Source of the DNA: CBDCVO01 sp965223085
GTDB taxonomy: Bacteria; Pseudomonadota; Gammaproteobacteria; Ga0077536
NCBI GenBank assembly: GCA_965223085.1
Contig: OZ244981.1
Span: 620,001-684,000 of the forward strand
Reading direction: 5' to 3'
DNA: 64,000 nucleotides
The notes below the pieces were generated by a model. It was not told where the DNA came from and made no database searches. It worked only from the letters and a program-made list of their open reading frames with translations. Position numbers and translations under genes: made by a program. Within the stretch, counting starts at the first letter, position 1. The number at the start of each line of letters is the position of its first letter. Shown piece after piece: positions 1 through 7,877 of this stretch.

Positions 1-616
1 CCCAAACCGCGCCGTCCTCGGACACGACCAGCCCATCTGGCGCACCGTCTTCCGTCTCGACGAAAACCTCCTTCTCGCCCAGCGATCCGTCATCGCGGAC
101 GTCGTAGCAACAAACCGCGCTTCTCCCTGAGTCACTGTGATAGAGTCGCTTGTTGTCGGGCGAAAATCCCAGACCGTTCGTCAAGCGAACGTCTTGGACG
201 ACGACGCTGACCGATCCATCGAGGTCGATCAGGTAGAGGTTCCCGGACTGTGGCGGCCGACCGTCTTCGAACACAGGGCTCGAGCTGAGGCCGCCGGCGT
301 AGACTCTGCCTTGCACGTCGGTCGTTATGTCGTTGAAACCGACGAGGCCTTGCTCTTCGTTCCGGTCGAACAGGACGATCGTATCGCCGCCGGCGAAACT
401 CTTGTAAGCGATGTTGCGCCCGCTAATGACCAGACCGCCAGCTTCATGCAGCGACATACCGCCGATCCCGCGCCGATGCGGGAAGACCTCCTCGACGTCG
501 CCACCGGGAGTCAGGCAAAACACGCCGCCCTGCAAGACGTCGCTGAACATCAAACCGCGCCCCGGCACCCAAACCGGGCCTTCGATGAGCCCGAATCCTT
601 CGGTCAATGTTTCCAC
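1..616 (-). CDS. SMP-30/gluconolactonase-like beta-propeller protein (3' part beyond window)
   Basis: The minus strand reads an uninterrupted frame from GTG at 616 to the window edge, about 205 codons. The start is set by a GAGGGG ribosome site six bases upstream and an in-frame TAA two codons before it. Early residues (ETLTEGFGLIEGPVW) and later NGLGFSPDNKRLYHSDS match the SMP-30/gluconolactonase/LRE family, which are metal-dependent six-bladed propellers that open lactones; the Glu of EGP and the Asn of NGL correspond to metal ligands in the family. It lies 22 bases behind the dead dienelactone hydrolase and was probably co-transcribed with it. The substrate cannot be read from sequence. 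The plus-strand open frames across this stretch are shadows. Confidence 0.85.
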   Translation of the reverse strand, partial: METLTEGFGLIEGPVWVPGRGLMFSDVLQGGVFCLTPGGDVEEVFPHRRGIGGMSLHEAGGLVISGRNIAYKSFAGGDTIVLFDRNEEQGLVGFNDITTDVQGRVYAGGLSSSPVFEDGRPPQSGNLYLIDLDGSVSVVVQDVRLTNGLGFSPDNKRLYHSDSGRSAVCCYDVRDDGSLGEKEVFVETEDGAPDGLVVSEDGAVW

Positions 617-638
617 AGCTTACCCCTCGCGATTTGCC

Positions 639-1204
639 TCAGAGATTTCGACCGAAAAGCCCAAAGAGCCCCTCCCAGTGCCTTTCCGCGGATGCCTTGT
701 GATACATGCCGTCACGCAGCGGGAACACGAATCCGTGGTGAGTGCCAGGATACGACTCGATCGTTTAGTCGATACCCGTGTCGGCGAGAGACGCGTCGAG
801 ACCGTCAATCATCTCGCGCGGCGCCCACTCGTCCGTCTCGGCACAACCGAAATACATCTCGCCCGTGATCTTGTGTGCATCGAGGTGCGGCGAGTCGCTC
901 GCGTCGTTGAACAGCCGCACGCCATGCAGAGATGCACTCGCTTTGATGCGATCCGGGAACGCAGACGCCGCCGCGAAGGCGAGCGGTCCGCTCATGCAGT
1001 AGCCCACGCATCCGATCGCGCCGTTCCGCGCCGCCGAATCCTCCGCGGCAAAGTCGAACATCGTCTGAATGTCTTCGCAGACCATGGCATTCGTCAGCGC
1101 GTTCATGTGCCCAAACATCTCTTCGTGCTTATCCGGCCCCACCATGAACTCGCGCGCTGTCCGGTAGTATGAGGTTCGACAGCATGACATAATAGCCCAC
1201 CGTC
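639..1204 (-). pseudogene. Dienelactone hydrolase family protein, inactivated
   Basis: Dienelactone hydrolases are alpha/beta hydrolases with a Cys-Asp-His triad. The nucleophile motif GYCMSG and the Asp region GCAETDEWAP are present. Three lesions are visible. The N-terminal part is missing because an IS110 fragment abuts it near 1205. A one-base insertion near 1170 breaks the frame between VMLSNL and YYRTAREFMVG. An in-frame TAA at about 769-771 stops translation after ADTGID, while the same frame continues with TIESYPGTHHGFVFP to a natural stop at 639. The catalytic His (THHGF) lies beyond the nonsense codon, so no active enzyme is expected. The good family match beyond the stop argues for recent inactivation. 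Confidence 0.85.
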
Positions 1205-1436
1205 GCAATGCGCCGCGCCGAGGAATACTCGACCGCACCACCACGTCGCAGTGATACCCTCGGCTTTAAGGGCGCGCTGCAGCGAAAAACCGACCTAGGA
1301 CGCTTCATAGCACAGCGTCAGATCGACATCGCCGAAATACTGATGGGCGTTCTCGAGCTGCTGCACCAGGCCATGCAACGTCGCTCGACACCGAAAATCC
1401 AGCGCCGACCCATGGTCATCTCGTCCGCTTCATCGG
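1205..1436 (-). mobile_element. IS110-family transposase fragment
   Basis: Translation of the minus strand gives LHGLVQQLENAHQYFGDVD, CYEAS and LQRALKAEGI, typical of the N-terminal RuvC-like DEDD domain of IS110 transposases, interrupted by an in-frame TAG after CYEAS. The last 60 bases nearly repeat 16690-16750, where a second damaged copy lies. Its left side joins the dienelactone hydrolase pseudogene and its right side joins an IS30 fragment, so this is a scar of several insertions and deletions. Confidence 0.75.
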
Positions 1437-1593
1437 GGCGATAGCGGCCGATGCGGGTATTACGTTTGAGTTCACGCCCGATAGTGCTGCGATGCCGACC
1501 GAGCTTGCGGGCTATTTCAGCGTGACAACACCCTTGCAATCTCAATGCGTGAAGCATATATCTTTCACCTGAGGTGAGTTGGTGGTATTTCAT
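1437..1593 (-). mobile_element. IS30-family transposase N-terminal fragment
   Basis: The minus-strand frame starting at 1593 encodes MKYHQLTSGERYMLHALRL and then EIARKLGRHRSTIGRELKRN, the HTH_38 DNA-binding domain of IS30-family transposases. The frame runs into IS110 sequence near 1436, so the DDE catalytic part is absent. The next 200 bases up to the cytochrome b gene hold no gene I can support. Confidence 0.75.
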
Positions 1594-1797
1594 CGTGTGC
1601 ACCCTATTCCGCTAAGATGAGAATGCTGATGAGCATCCCAGCTCGCCTCACTTAATTCGATAGCGTATTTTTTTCGTGTTGCACTTACATTGTGAATCCA
1701 AGGCTCGTCATTTAGGATCGAGGACGCACTTATGAAAGCCGCGGACAATACGGCACTGGTCTGGGGCCTGCTGGTTCGAATTGGCAACAGTCGCGCC

Positions 1798-2535
1798 TCA
1801 ATCCGCGTTCGTCCGATCCGTCGGTAATCCGCTCAGCACCTTCTTGCCCGAAACCATCGCGGATATCAGATTGCCGCCGTCGCGCAGCTCGGTCACGACG
1901 ACTGCCAGGATATGTATCACACCGAATGCGAGTAGCACGAAGAAACCGTAATAATGGACGGTTATGAAAGGTTTGCGGAAGGCGCGCATCGCCTCATAGG
2001 CGGTATCGTCATACATCTCCTGCGCGTAAGGTACCAACGTTGCCGGATCGATCCCTGGATTGGCGATCCAGCCGGCAATCCACGCACCGATGGGCGGGTA
2101 GAACAGATCTGTGCCCGCCAGTACCAGTCCCGTGAGTGCCTGCGACAACAACAGCAGCAGCAGGAGAGTAACCGCGATGCGCCCGATCGGATTGTGGCCG
2201 AGGTACGGGCGTGGCCGCCCGGCGCGGAAATCGGCAATGTAACCGCGCACCTCGTTCCTGTAGCCACGCCCGCCCGGGAGAATTGCCCGCCAGCGCGCAT
2301 GTGGTCCGCCGATAAATGCCCAGACAAGACGCCACAATAGATTCGCCGCGAACACGTAACCAATCCAGACGTGCACGGTTTTCAGCAGAATCTTGCCGTC
2401 GTTGGTCACCCCGAGCGCCTTCGCGTTGAGGATAACCACGCCCACGGCGATCAGCCCGAGCATACACAGCAGATTGATCCAGTGAAACCAGCGAACGTTG
2501 GCGTCCCAGGCGGAATATGCTTTGAGGTCGGTCAT
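1798..2535 (-). CDS. Cytochrome b561 / Ni-Fe hydrogenase b-type cytochrome
   Basis: A 245-residue membrane protein of the b-type cytochrome family that carries electrons between membrane quinone and periplasmic cytochromes. The start at 2535 (MTDLKAYSAWDANVRW) has AGGAG about seven bases upstream; the longer frame does not. The N-terminal RWFHWINLL gives a His in the first membrane helix, KTVHVWIGY a second, and TVHYYGFFVLLAFGVIHILAVV near the C-terminus gives two more, the usual axial haem ligands. Four or five hydrophobic segments are seen. It is last in an operon with the octahaem cytochrome c and a membrane protein. The partner dehydrogenase or reductase is not in the window. Confidence 0.85.
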   Translation of the reverse strand: MTDLKAYSAWDANVRWFHWINLLCMLGLIAVGVVILNAKALGVTNDGKILLKTVHVWIGYVFAANLLWRLVWAFIGGPHARWRAILPGGRGYRNEVRGYIADFRAGRPRPYLGHNPIGRIAVTLLLLLLLSQALTGLVLAGTDLFYPPIGAWIAGWIANPGIDPATLVPYAQEMYDDTAYEAMRAFRKPFITVHYYGFFVLLAFGVIHILAVVVTELRDGGNLISAMVSGKKVLSGLPTDRTNAD

Positions 2536-2571
2536 GGCGATGCTCCTGTATTTCGTACTCACTATGAGTTT

Positions 2572-3363
2572 CTAATCGTCATCATGCTTTCGTTCTTTCC
2601 GTTTCAGGTCGGGACGCCGGGAGTCGGTTTTGCGCTCCCCGGACCCCAGGCGTTTTTGCTTCCAGAGGCGTTCCGCCTCATCTTCGTCGCCGCTGCGATG
2701 GCACTCTTCGCAGTTTTCATAATCGTAGATCCCCTCCTCGACATGCTCTTCACGAACATTGGACCGTGAGTGCTCATGGCAACCGTAGCAAGTGTAATTG
2801 CCGTAGTCGTTGTTCATATGACAGGTACTGCATTCCGTGGTGTGATCTTTGTCAAACCGGAAGTATTTATCATGATCGAACGTAGCTGGGATCCAGTGTT
2901 CCTCCGTATGACACTGCCCGCAGTCGCCCTTGATACTCTGATGGAGGCTGTCACCTGGATTGCTGTGACAGCCGTCGCACTGCTCTCGCGCCGCAGGCTC
3001 CAGCAGTTGGTGAGAGAACTGGCTGATGGGGCGGAAGGCCTGCACGCCTTTATGGTCGCTATGGCAACCAATGCAATCTTTCGCAAGTAGTTTCTGGTGG
3101 AACGAAACATTCTTCTTCTCCTTGGCGATCGACCGTCCCTTGGTGGTTTCCAGGCCAATTTCCTCCACTTTGTGGCATCGGATGCACTTCTCGGGGGAAC
3201 TTCCGATAAATACACTGTGGCAGGCGAAGCAATCGGTGGTGAGTTCCAGGTGGGCGTCAATCAGCTTGCCTGGACTGACCATCAGATGAGGATAAAGGAA
3301 CACCAGCAGCAATACCGCTGCCAGACTGGCTACGACGGTAGCGATGACGGTCTTTTTTTTCAT
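2572..3363 (-). CDS. Octahaem c-type cytochrome, membrane-anchored
   Basis: A 263-residue protein with eight CXXCH haem sites, starting at residues 45, 60, 97, 129, 148, 178, 192 and 218. The start is ATG 3363 (MKKKTVIATVVASL), overlapping the TGA of the upstream gene as ATGA. One hydrophobic segment at residues 5-24 acts as an uncleaved anchor or signal, placing the haems in the periplasm. Extra His residues between sites suit bis-His ligation as in NapC/NrfH and class III cytochrome relatives. The tail after the last haem is very charged (Lys, Arg, Asp rich). It should pass electrons between the cytochrome b partners and an unknown acceptor or donor. There is no catalytic (CXXCK) haem, so I infer transfer rather than enzyme function. 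Confidence 0.88.
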   Translation of the reverse strand: MKKKTVIATVVASLAAVLLLVFLYPHLMVSPGKLIDAHLELTTDCFACHSVFIGSSPEKCIRCHKVEEIGLETTKGRSIAKEKKNVSFHQKLLAKDCIGCHSDHKGVQAFRPISQFSHQLLEPAAREQCDGCHSNPGDSLHQSIKGDCGQCHTEEHWIPATFDHDKYFRFDKDHTTECSTCHMNNDYGNYTCYGCHEHSRSNVREEHVEEGIYDYENCEECHRSGDEDEAERLWKQKRLGSGERKTDSRRPDLKRKERKHDDD

Positions 3364-3938
3364 CGCCACTCCCAAAACAAAAAGATACTGAGGATATGGG
3401 AGATGCTGAGGACTGCGAATACCAGTGTGATCGGAAGATGTATCTCCCGCCATTTTTTCATGGCGTCCAGCGCTGTGGCGTCCCAGAAGAGTTTCTTTTC
3501 GACAGCCTCGCCGGTCAGACCCTGCCGGGCATAGTCTTCTTGCTTCTCTGCCAGGAAGCGACGCGAACGGCCCAGCAGATACTTGCCCGTCATGCCGCTG
3601 ATAACGTTAATCAGCATGGCGAGGAGCGCCAGCCAAGGCAGGATAGTATAGATATGCACGCCCGCGTGCACGAGGATCATCAGGGCCCCCAACCAAGTCA
3701 GGGTTTCATGCAGGATAAGCAGATTCCTGGGTTTACCCACTGTGATCAATTTGCGCTTACGCATGGAGTAGAAGAACGACACTAGTATCAGAATGACACC
3801 GGGTATCCCCAGATAACGTCCCACCCAGACCAGATCGAACAGATGGAGCAGCGCATCGATTATCGTGGTCGAAACGATAAGCGCTCCAAACATCCCCAGA
3901 AACGGAAGGACTTCCTTGCGAATGAGTGAACGCTCCAT
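3360..3938 (-). CDS. Integral membrane protein, cytochrome b-like
   Basis: A 192-residue protein with about five hydrophobic segments. His residues lie within or beside them: HETLTWLGALMILVHAGVHIY, then REIHLPITLVFAVLSISHIL. This His spacing resembles membrane haem-b proteins, so a role as quinol-side partner of the octahaem cytochrome is likely; I cannot assign a named family firmly. It is first in the three-gene operon, and its stop overlaps the cytochrome c start by four bases, indicating translational coupling. Its start ATG at 3938 is just inside the end of a decayed IS6 copy at 3961, so the native promoter may have been displaced by that insertion. Confidence 0.7.
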   Translation of the reverse strand: MERSLIRKEVLPFLGMFGALIVSTTIIDALLHLFDLVWVGRYLGIPGVILILVSFFYSMRKRKLITVGKPRNLLILHETLTWLGALMILVHAGVHIYTILPWLALLAMLINVISGMTGKYLLGRSRRFLAEKQEDYARQGLTGEAVEKKLFWDATALDAMKKWREIHLPITLVFAVLSISHILSIFLFWEWR

Positions 3939-3960
3939 AGCACCCCCATACGGCCAATGC

Positions 3961-4751
3961 GGGTACTGTCAACTTAACTTTTCGACGTCAGAGAAATCAA
4001 GCAATTCGTGGCGCTTACGCGACCGCATATTCTCAAGACGCAAACGCCTGCGAACGAAAATACCGATAATTCTTCGCCGAAATAAGGTGACGGCCAAGAT
4101 TGAATAAATTATGTACCGCTGCGTGAACCGTCAAGAAACGCTGGCACTGCTTTGCCGATTTGAATCGATGCATCACCCGCTCTCTAACTCGTGTCGACTG
4201 ATGCGATAGTTCGGCGCGATTATTGGCGTATTACGATGTGTCGTGGGTCGTCTGTGGCATTAGTTCCCGATGAGCGACGCCATAGCTTTTCAACTTGTCC
4301 GTTACGATCGTTTTCGGCTCCTGCCGATGCGTTTTCAATAAACGCTTGAAAAATCGTTTGGCTGTCTTGGCGTCTCGTCGACGCTGAATAAACACGTCGA
4401 TGAACTCGCTATCCTGATCGACAGCTCGCCACAAATAATGTTGCACACCACCGATCTTAACGAACACTTCGTCCAGGTAAAAAGTATCGCCGTAGCCTCG
4501 GTGATTGCGTTTCAATCGTCACGCATACCCCGACCCAAATTTAATGCACCATAACCGGATCGATTCATAGCTCACGACAATGCCTCGTTCTGCGAGTATA
4601 TCTTCAACGTCTCGATGACTGAGATTGAACCGAAAGTAGGTCCACACCGCATATTGAATTATTTCTGCCGGAAAACTGCGCCGTGTGTACAGCGGTCTAG
4701 GATGTACTCATCGAATCATTACCGTTCAACGCTACTTAAGTTGCCAATACC
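3961..4751 (-). mobile_element. Decayed IS6-family element
   Basis: A 790-bp element. The left end GGGTACTGTCAACTTAAC and the right end CTTAAGTTGCCAATACC are imperfect inverted repeats. The only long frame (4231-4515) reads YLDEVFVKIGGVQHYLW and IVTDKLKSYGVAHREL, the core of an IS6 DDE transposase, closely similar to the intact copy at 60330-61025. Stops and frameshifts on both sides show that it is dead. Its right half lies between the cytochrome operon and the next catabolic block. Confidence 0.85.
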
Positions 4752-5185
4752 AACTCGACTACGCGATCATCGTGCTCGAAGGCCCGGCTGCGCTGGCGGC
4801 TATCGATGAGAACGGCGAAGAGACCTTTCGGTTCGAAACCGTGAGGTTGGTCCGCACGAATCTATCATTGAAGACGGCGAGGTCGTGTCGCCCTCAATTG
4901 GTTTGGGTGCACCCGCTGCGCAGGCAGCAAACAATGGCGGCGATGCGTTCCGCCACGAAATCTTAATTGAGTATAAGAAGCACGTTTAAGCGCCATGAAT
5001 CCCACCTCAAGCCTGCGCCAATCTATTGTGGTCAATCTCGATGGGGGTTTCCCAACGCCAAATCAGATTACGGGATAAGCCACCATATGGCGCAACATTG
5101 CCCGAGTGCGCCTTATCGTTAAATCTACTCAGCCCCTAAACAACCCGGCTGGCCTGAGGGGCACAACCGGACCAGGTTGATTTTT
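4752..5185 (+). other. Gene-free stretch with an unrecognised coding remnant
   Basis: Between the IS6 end and the MetE-like gene I see no intact gene. One frame at about 4760-4850 reads LDYAIIVLEGPAALAAIDEN and could continue by a frameshift into GEVVSPSIGLGAPAAQAAN up to a stop near 4988. It looks like the 3' end of a degraded gene, but I recognise no family. At 5135-5165 GCCCCT and AGGGGC could pair in a weak hairpin; no T-run follows. Confidence 0.4.
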
Positions 5186-6349
5186 GTGTTCAAAGCGACC
5201 GACGGTCGACCCTTAGCGACCACACTGACAGGATCTCTCCCACGACCCAGCTGGTTTATCGAGAATCTACGCGGCCGCCCATTCTCTCTGGCCATGGCTG
5301 ATCTCCATTTTCGTGAACAGTACTGCGACACGCTGGCGACACACTTCTGTGACCAGTCGATGGCAGGGCTTGAGATCCTCGTCGATGGCGACTCGCGTTT
5401 CGACGCCGATGTAGGTGGCCGCGCTTGGTTCGCTTACATGTTTGAACGCATGGGTGGCTTGGAAAAGCCGGCCTTGCAAGTGCCAGGATGGTCGTCTCCT
5501 CGCGAACAACAGCGCGGCGATATTTTGCAGCGCGTCGGAGAATGTCGAGTGCCAGCTTCCGTGACCGGTGAGATCACGCCCGGCGATCTCGAATACACCG
5601 AGCTGTGGAAGACTGCTCAGAGTATGACTTCAAAACCAGTAAAACTGGGTAGCTGCTGCGCGCAACTGCTAGACACAGTTGTCGTAAATCAATATTACAA
5701 ACAGCAACAGGAAGTCACAAATGCCATAGCGGATTCTATGAACTCCGAATACCACCGACTTGCCGATGCCGGCGCACCAGTGATTCAACTAGAAGAGCCA
5801 CTGATACAATATGTCGCGCCGCTGGATGGTGGTAAGAAACAAGCAGAGAAATACGTAGAGGTTTTTAATCGTGAAGTCGATGGCTTGCGGGACAAAACCG
5901 AGGTTTGGGCACATACATGTTGGGGCAACCCACTGGCCCAGCGCGTTGAAGTCGTACCGGACTACAACCCGGGTTTAGCGTATTTAAATGCCCTGGATGT
6001 TGACGTCATTACATTCGAGACGGCTAGCGACGGGGGAGAAAACCTGGAGGCGATTGCCGACGCGATTAGTAAAGATAAAAAGATCGCAATCGGCGCGATC
6101 CATCATCGGAGCCTCGAGATCGAACGACCCGATCAAGTCGCCGAAATCGTCCGTCGCGCGGCGAAACTGATTGGGCCTGAGCGGTTGATCATAAGCTCTG
6201 ACTGCGGATTCGGTCGTCAAGGCATGAGTCGCATGCACGCGTTTTTCAAAATGGTGTCGCTGCGATTGGGAGTCAATATTGTTCGCAAAGAATTCGGATT
6301 GGACGAAATACCCAGCCTCGCGGCCGATCCCAGATACGCCTTAATTTAG
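5186..6349 (+). CDS. MetE-barrel (cobalamin-independent methionine synthase II-like) protein
   Basis: A 387-residue protein matching only the C-terminal catalytic barrel of MetE. GTG 5186 is preferred because AGG lies nine bases upstream; a TTG at 5177 is the alternative. The N-terminal TTLTGSLPRP, the HTC at residues 243-245 (WAHTCWGNPL) and Cys 340 (SSDCGFGRQG) match the zinc ligands HxC...C that activate a thiol in MetE and in epoxyalkane:coenzyme M transferase. Lack of the MetE N-terminal half means it is not a standard methionine synthase; a thiol- or methyl-transfer role is inferred. It precedes the molybdenum hydroxylase genes on the same strand. A paralogue lies at 55478-56638. Confidence 0.85.
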   Translation: MFKATDGRPLATTLTGSLPRPSWFIENLRGRPFSLAMADLHFREQYCDTLATHFCDQSMAGLEILVDGDSRFDADVGGRAWFAYMFERMGGLEKPALQVPGWSSPREQQRGDILQRVGECRVPASVTGEITPGDLEYTELWKTAQSMTSKPVKLGSCCAQLLDTVVVNQYYKQQQEVTNAIADSMNSEYHRLADAGAPVIQLEEPLIQYVAPLDGGKKQAEKYVEVFNREVDGLRDKTEVWAHTCWGNPLAQRVEVVPDYNPGLAYLNALDVDVITFETASDGGENLEAIADAISKDKKIAIGAIHHRSLEIERPDQVAEIVRRAAKLIGPERLIISSDCGFGRQGMSRMHAFFKMVSLRLGVNIVRKEFGLDEIPSLAADPRYALI

Positions 6350-6479
6350 GGTCCCACGGTTGTGAACTTTATAACGGACGCAAGGAATCCACTTTGTAGA
6401 AATGACGCCGTCAGCAGCAGATTAAGCCTTGCCCTCGGTTTTTAGATTTACCACAGCACAACGACACCGAACGTTACCG

Positions 6480-7277
6480 ATGAGTATCAGCTACCATTTT
6501 CCCACCGATAGTGCTGCCGCCTGGGCATTGATCAGCGACCCCAAAGCGAAGGTTATCGTGATTGGCGGCGGCACTGTGACAACCCCAACGCTCTTCCAAG
6601 GTGCGTCGACACACACCGATATTGCCGATTTATCGCGCGCCGGATTGCATACCGCTAGCGACGATGACGGCCGTATTCGGGTTGGGGCGATGATCCGAAT
6701 AGTCGACTTCGAACGGATCACAGCGCTGCGCGCATTGCGCACAGCGGCCCGATCTGTGGGATCGCCGGCCTTGCGCAACCTCGCCACTATCGGCGGTAAT
6801 GTCGCCTATCGCGGTGATCTGGCCGTCGCCATGCTGGCACTGAAAAGCGATGTCGACATTCGCGATCGATCGGGACAGCGTACCGTGTCGTTGGAAGACT
6901 TCTATCGCGGTGATGTCAGTGTTCCGTACCTCATCACTGGGCTCACCATCCCTAAGCCGTTACCGTTGCGGCTTGGTTATTACAAATTCGCTCGACGTGC
7001 CCACAACACATCTGCGATCGTCACAGCAACAGTTGTGTGGCGTGATGATGCCGTCCGCATCGCGATCGGCGGTGCGACCCCTAGCCCGTTCCTGGTTGAG
7101 TTAGACGCTACCGAAGTGGGCCAGGATCCCACACCCGAGACTTGTCGTGACATACTCGAACGCAGTGGTACACCGATCGAACCGATCACCGACGCACAGG
7201 CGTCAGCGTGGTATCGCGCGCGGGTTATTCCGATCGCGCTAGCACGAGCTATTGGCGCCGCGCAGGCGCCACGATAA
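6480..7277 (+). CDS. Molybdenum hydroxylase FAD-binding subunit (CoxM/XdhB type)
   Basis: A 265-residue medium subunit of a xanthine dehydrogenase/CO dehydrogenase-family hydroxylase. It passes electrons from the 2Fe-2S subunit to FAD and on to the acceptor. The FAD domain shows GGGTVTTP near residue 33 and LRNLATIGGNVAYR near residue 100, the two flavin-contact loops, followed by a CO_deh_flav_C-like domain with the IAIGGATPSPF turn. ATG 6480 (MSISYHFP) is chosen over an upstream TTG. The 115 bases to the next gene contain no other gene. Subunit order here is FAD, Fe-S, Mo-large A, Mo-large B. Confidence 0.92.
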   Translation: MSISYHFPTDSAAAWALISDPKAKVIVIGGGTVTTPTLFQGASTHTDIADLSRAGLHTASDDDGRIRVGAMIRIVDFERITALRALRTAARSVGSPALRNLATIGGNVAYRGDLAVAMLALKSDVDIRDRSGQRTVSLEDFYRGDVSVPYLITGLTIPKPLPLRLGYYKFARRAHNTSAIVTATVVWRDDAVRIAIGGATPSPFLVELDATEVGQDPTPETCRDILERSGTPIEPITDAQASAWYRARVIPIALARAIGAAQAPR

Positions 7278-7392
7278 CACGCAAATCTTTGTTGCGAGAC
7301 GCTGGCAACGTAATAGCCCTAGGAGAAATCGTTAGTGACGTACAGTCGGAAAGGGTTCAACAGCAGTTCATACTGCACCCGGGGACGATAAG

Positions 7393-7875
7393 GTGGTGGA
7401 TACTGCAATCTCGATCGAGATAAATGGCCGCGATGAAACCGTCTTGGTAAATGCCACGACATCATTACACGCACTATTGCACGAGCGCCTCGATTTGCAC
7501 AGCGTCCGATCGGGTTGTAGCGTGGGCACTTGCGGAAGTTGTGCAGTGTTACTCGACGGCGAACTCGTATTGTCCTGTCTCGTACCGGCGCTACGCGTCG
7601 AGGGCCACCGCATCGAAACGCTCGAAGGACTTTCACACGCAAACGAAATAGAGTCGATACAAGCAGCCTTCATCGAATGCGGAGCAACACAATGTGGGTA
7701 TTGCACGGCGGGAATGATTATCGCCGCGAAACAACTACTCGACGACAATCCCGCGCCGACGCGTGAGGCGATTCTCGAAGCGATATCCGGTAACGTCTGC
7801 CGCTGCACTGGTTACGAACCCATTGTTGCGGCGATCGCGCTAGCCGCACATGGTCAAACCGATCTGGAGAAGTAA
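7393..7875 (+). CDS. Molybdenum hydroxylase 2Fe-2S subunit (CoxS type)
   Basis: A 160-residue small subunit with two [2Fe-2S] clusters. Cys 42, 47, 50 and 62 form the plant-ferredoxin-type N-terminal cluster (GCSVGTCGSC...SC), and Cys 101, 104, 136 and 138 form the C-terminal one (CGYCTAGM and CRCTGY). Gln 100 before the CGYC motif is the residue that contacts the molybdopterin cofactor in the family. The start is one of two adjacent GTG codons at 7393/7396. It ends two bases before the large-subunit ATG, so the genes are translated together. Confidence 0.94.
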   Translation: MVDTAISIEINGRDETVLVNATTSLHALLHERLDLHSVRSGCSVGTCGSCAVLLDGELVLSCLVPALRVEGHRIETLEGLSHANEIESIQAAFIECGATQCGYCTAGMIIAAKQLLDDNPAPTREAILEAISGNVCRCTGYEPIVAAIALAAHGQTDLEK

Positions 7876-7877
7876 GC

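Noticed and set aside
137..1172. Two long plus-strand frames (243 and 253 codons)
   Set aside because: They lie opposite the SMP-30 and dienelactone hydrolase frames, show no domain, and have the Arg/Pro-rich composition of shadow frames.
1590..1787. 65-codon minus-strand frame before cytochrome b
   Set aside because: No domain, no ribosome site, and it starts in IS scar sequence.
5135..5165. Terminator hairpin before the MetE-like gene
   Set aside because: The stem is only six bases with a long loop and no T-run follows.
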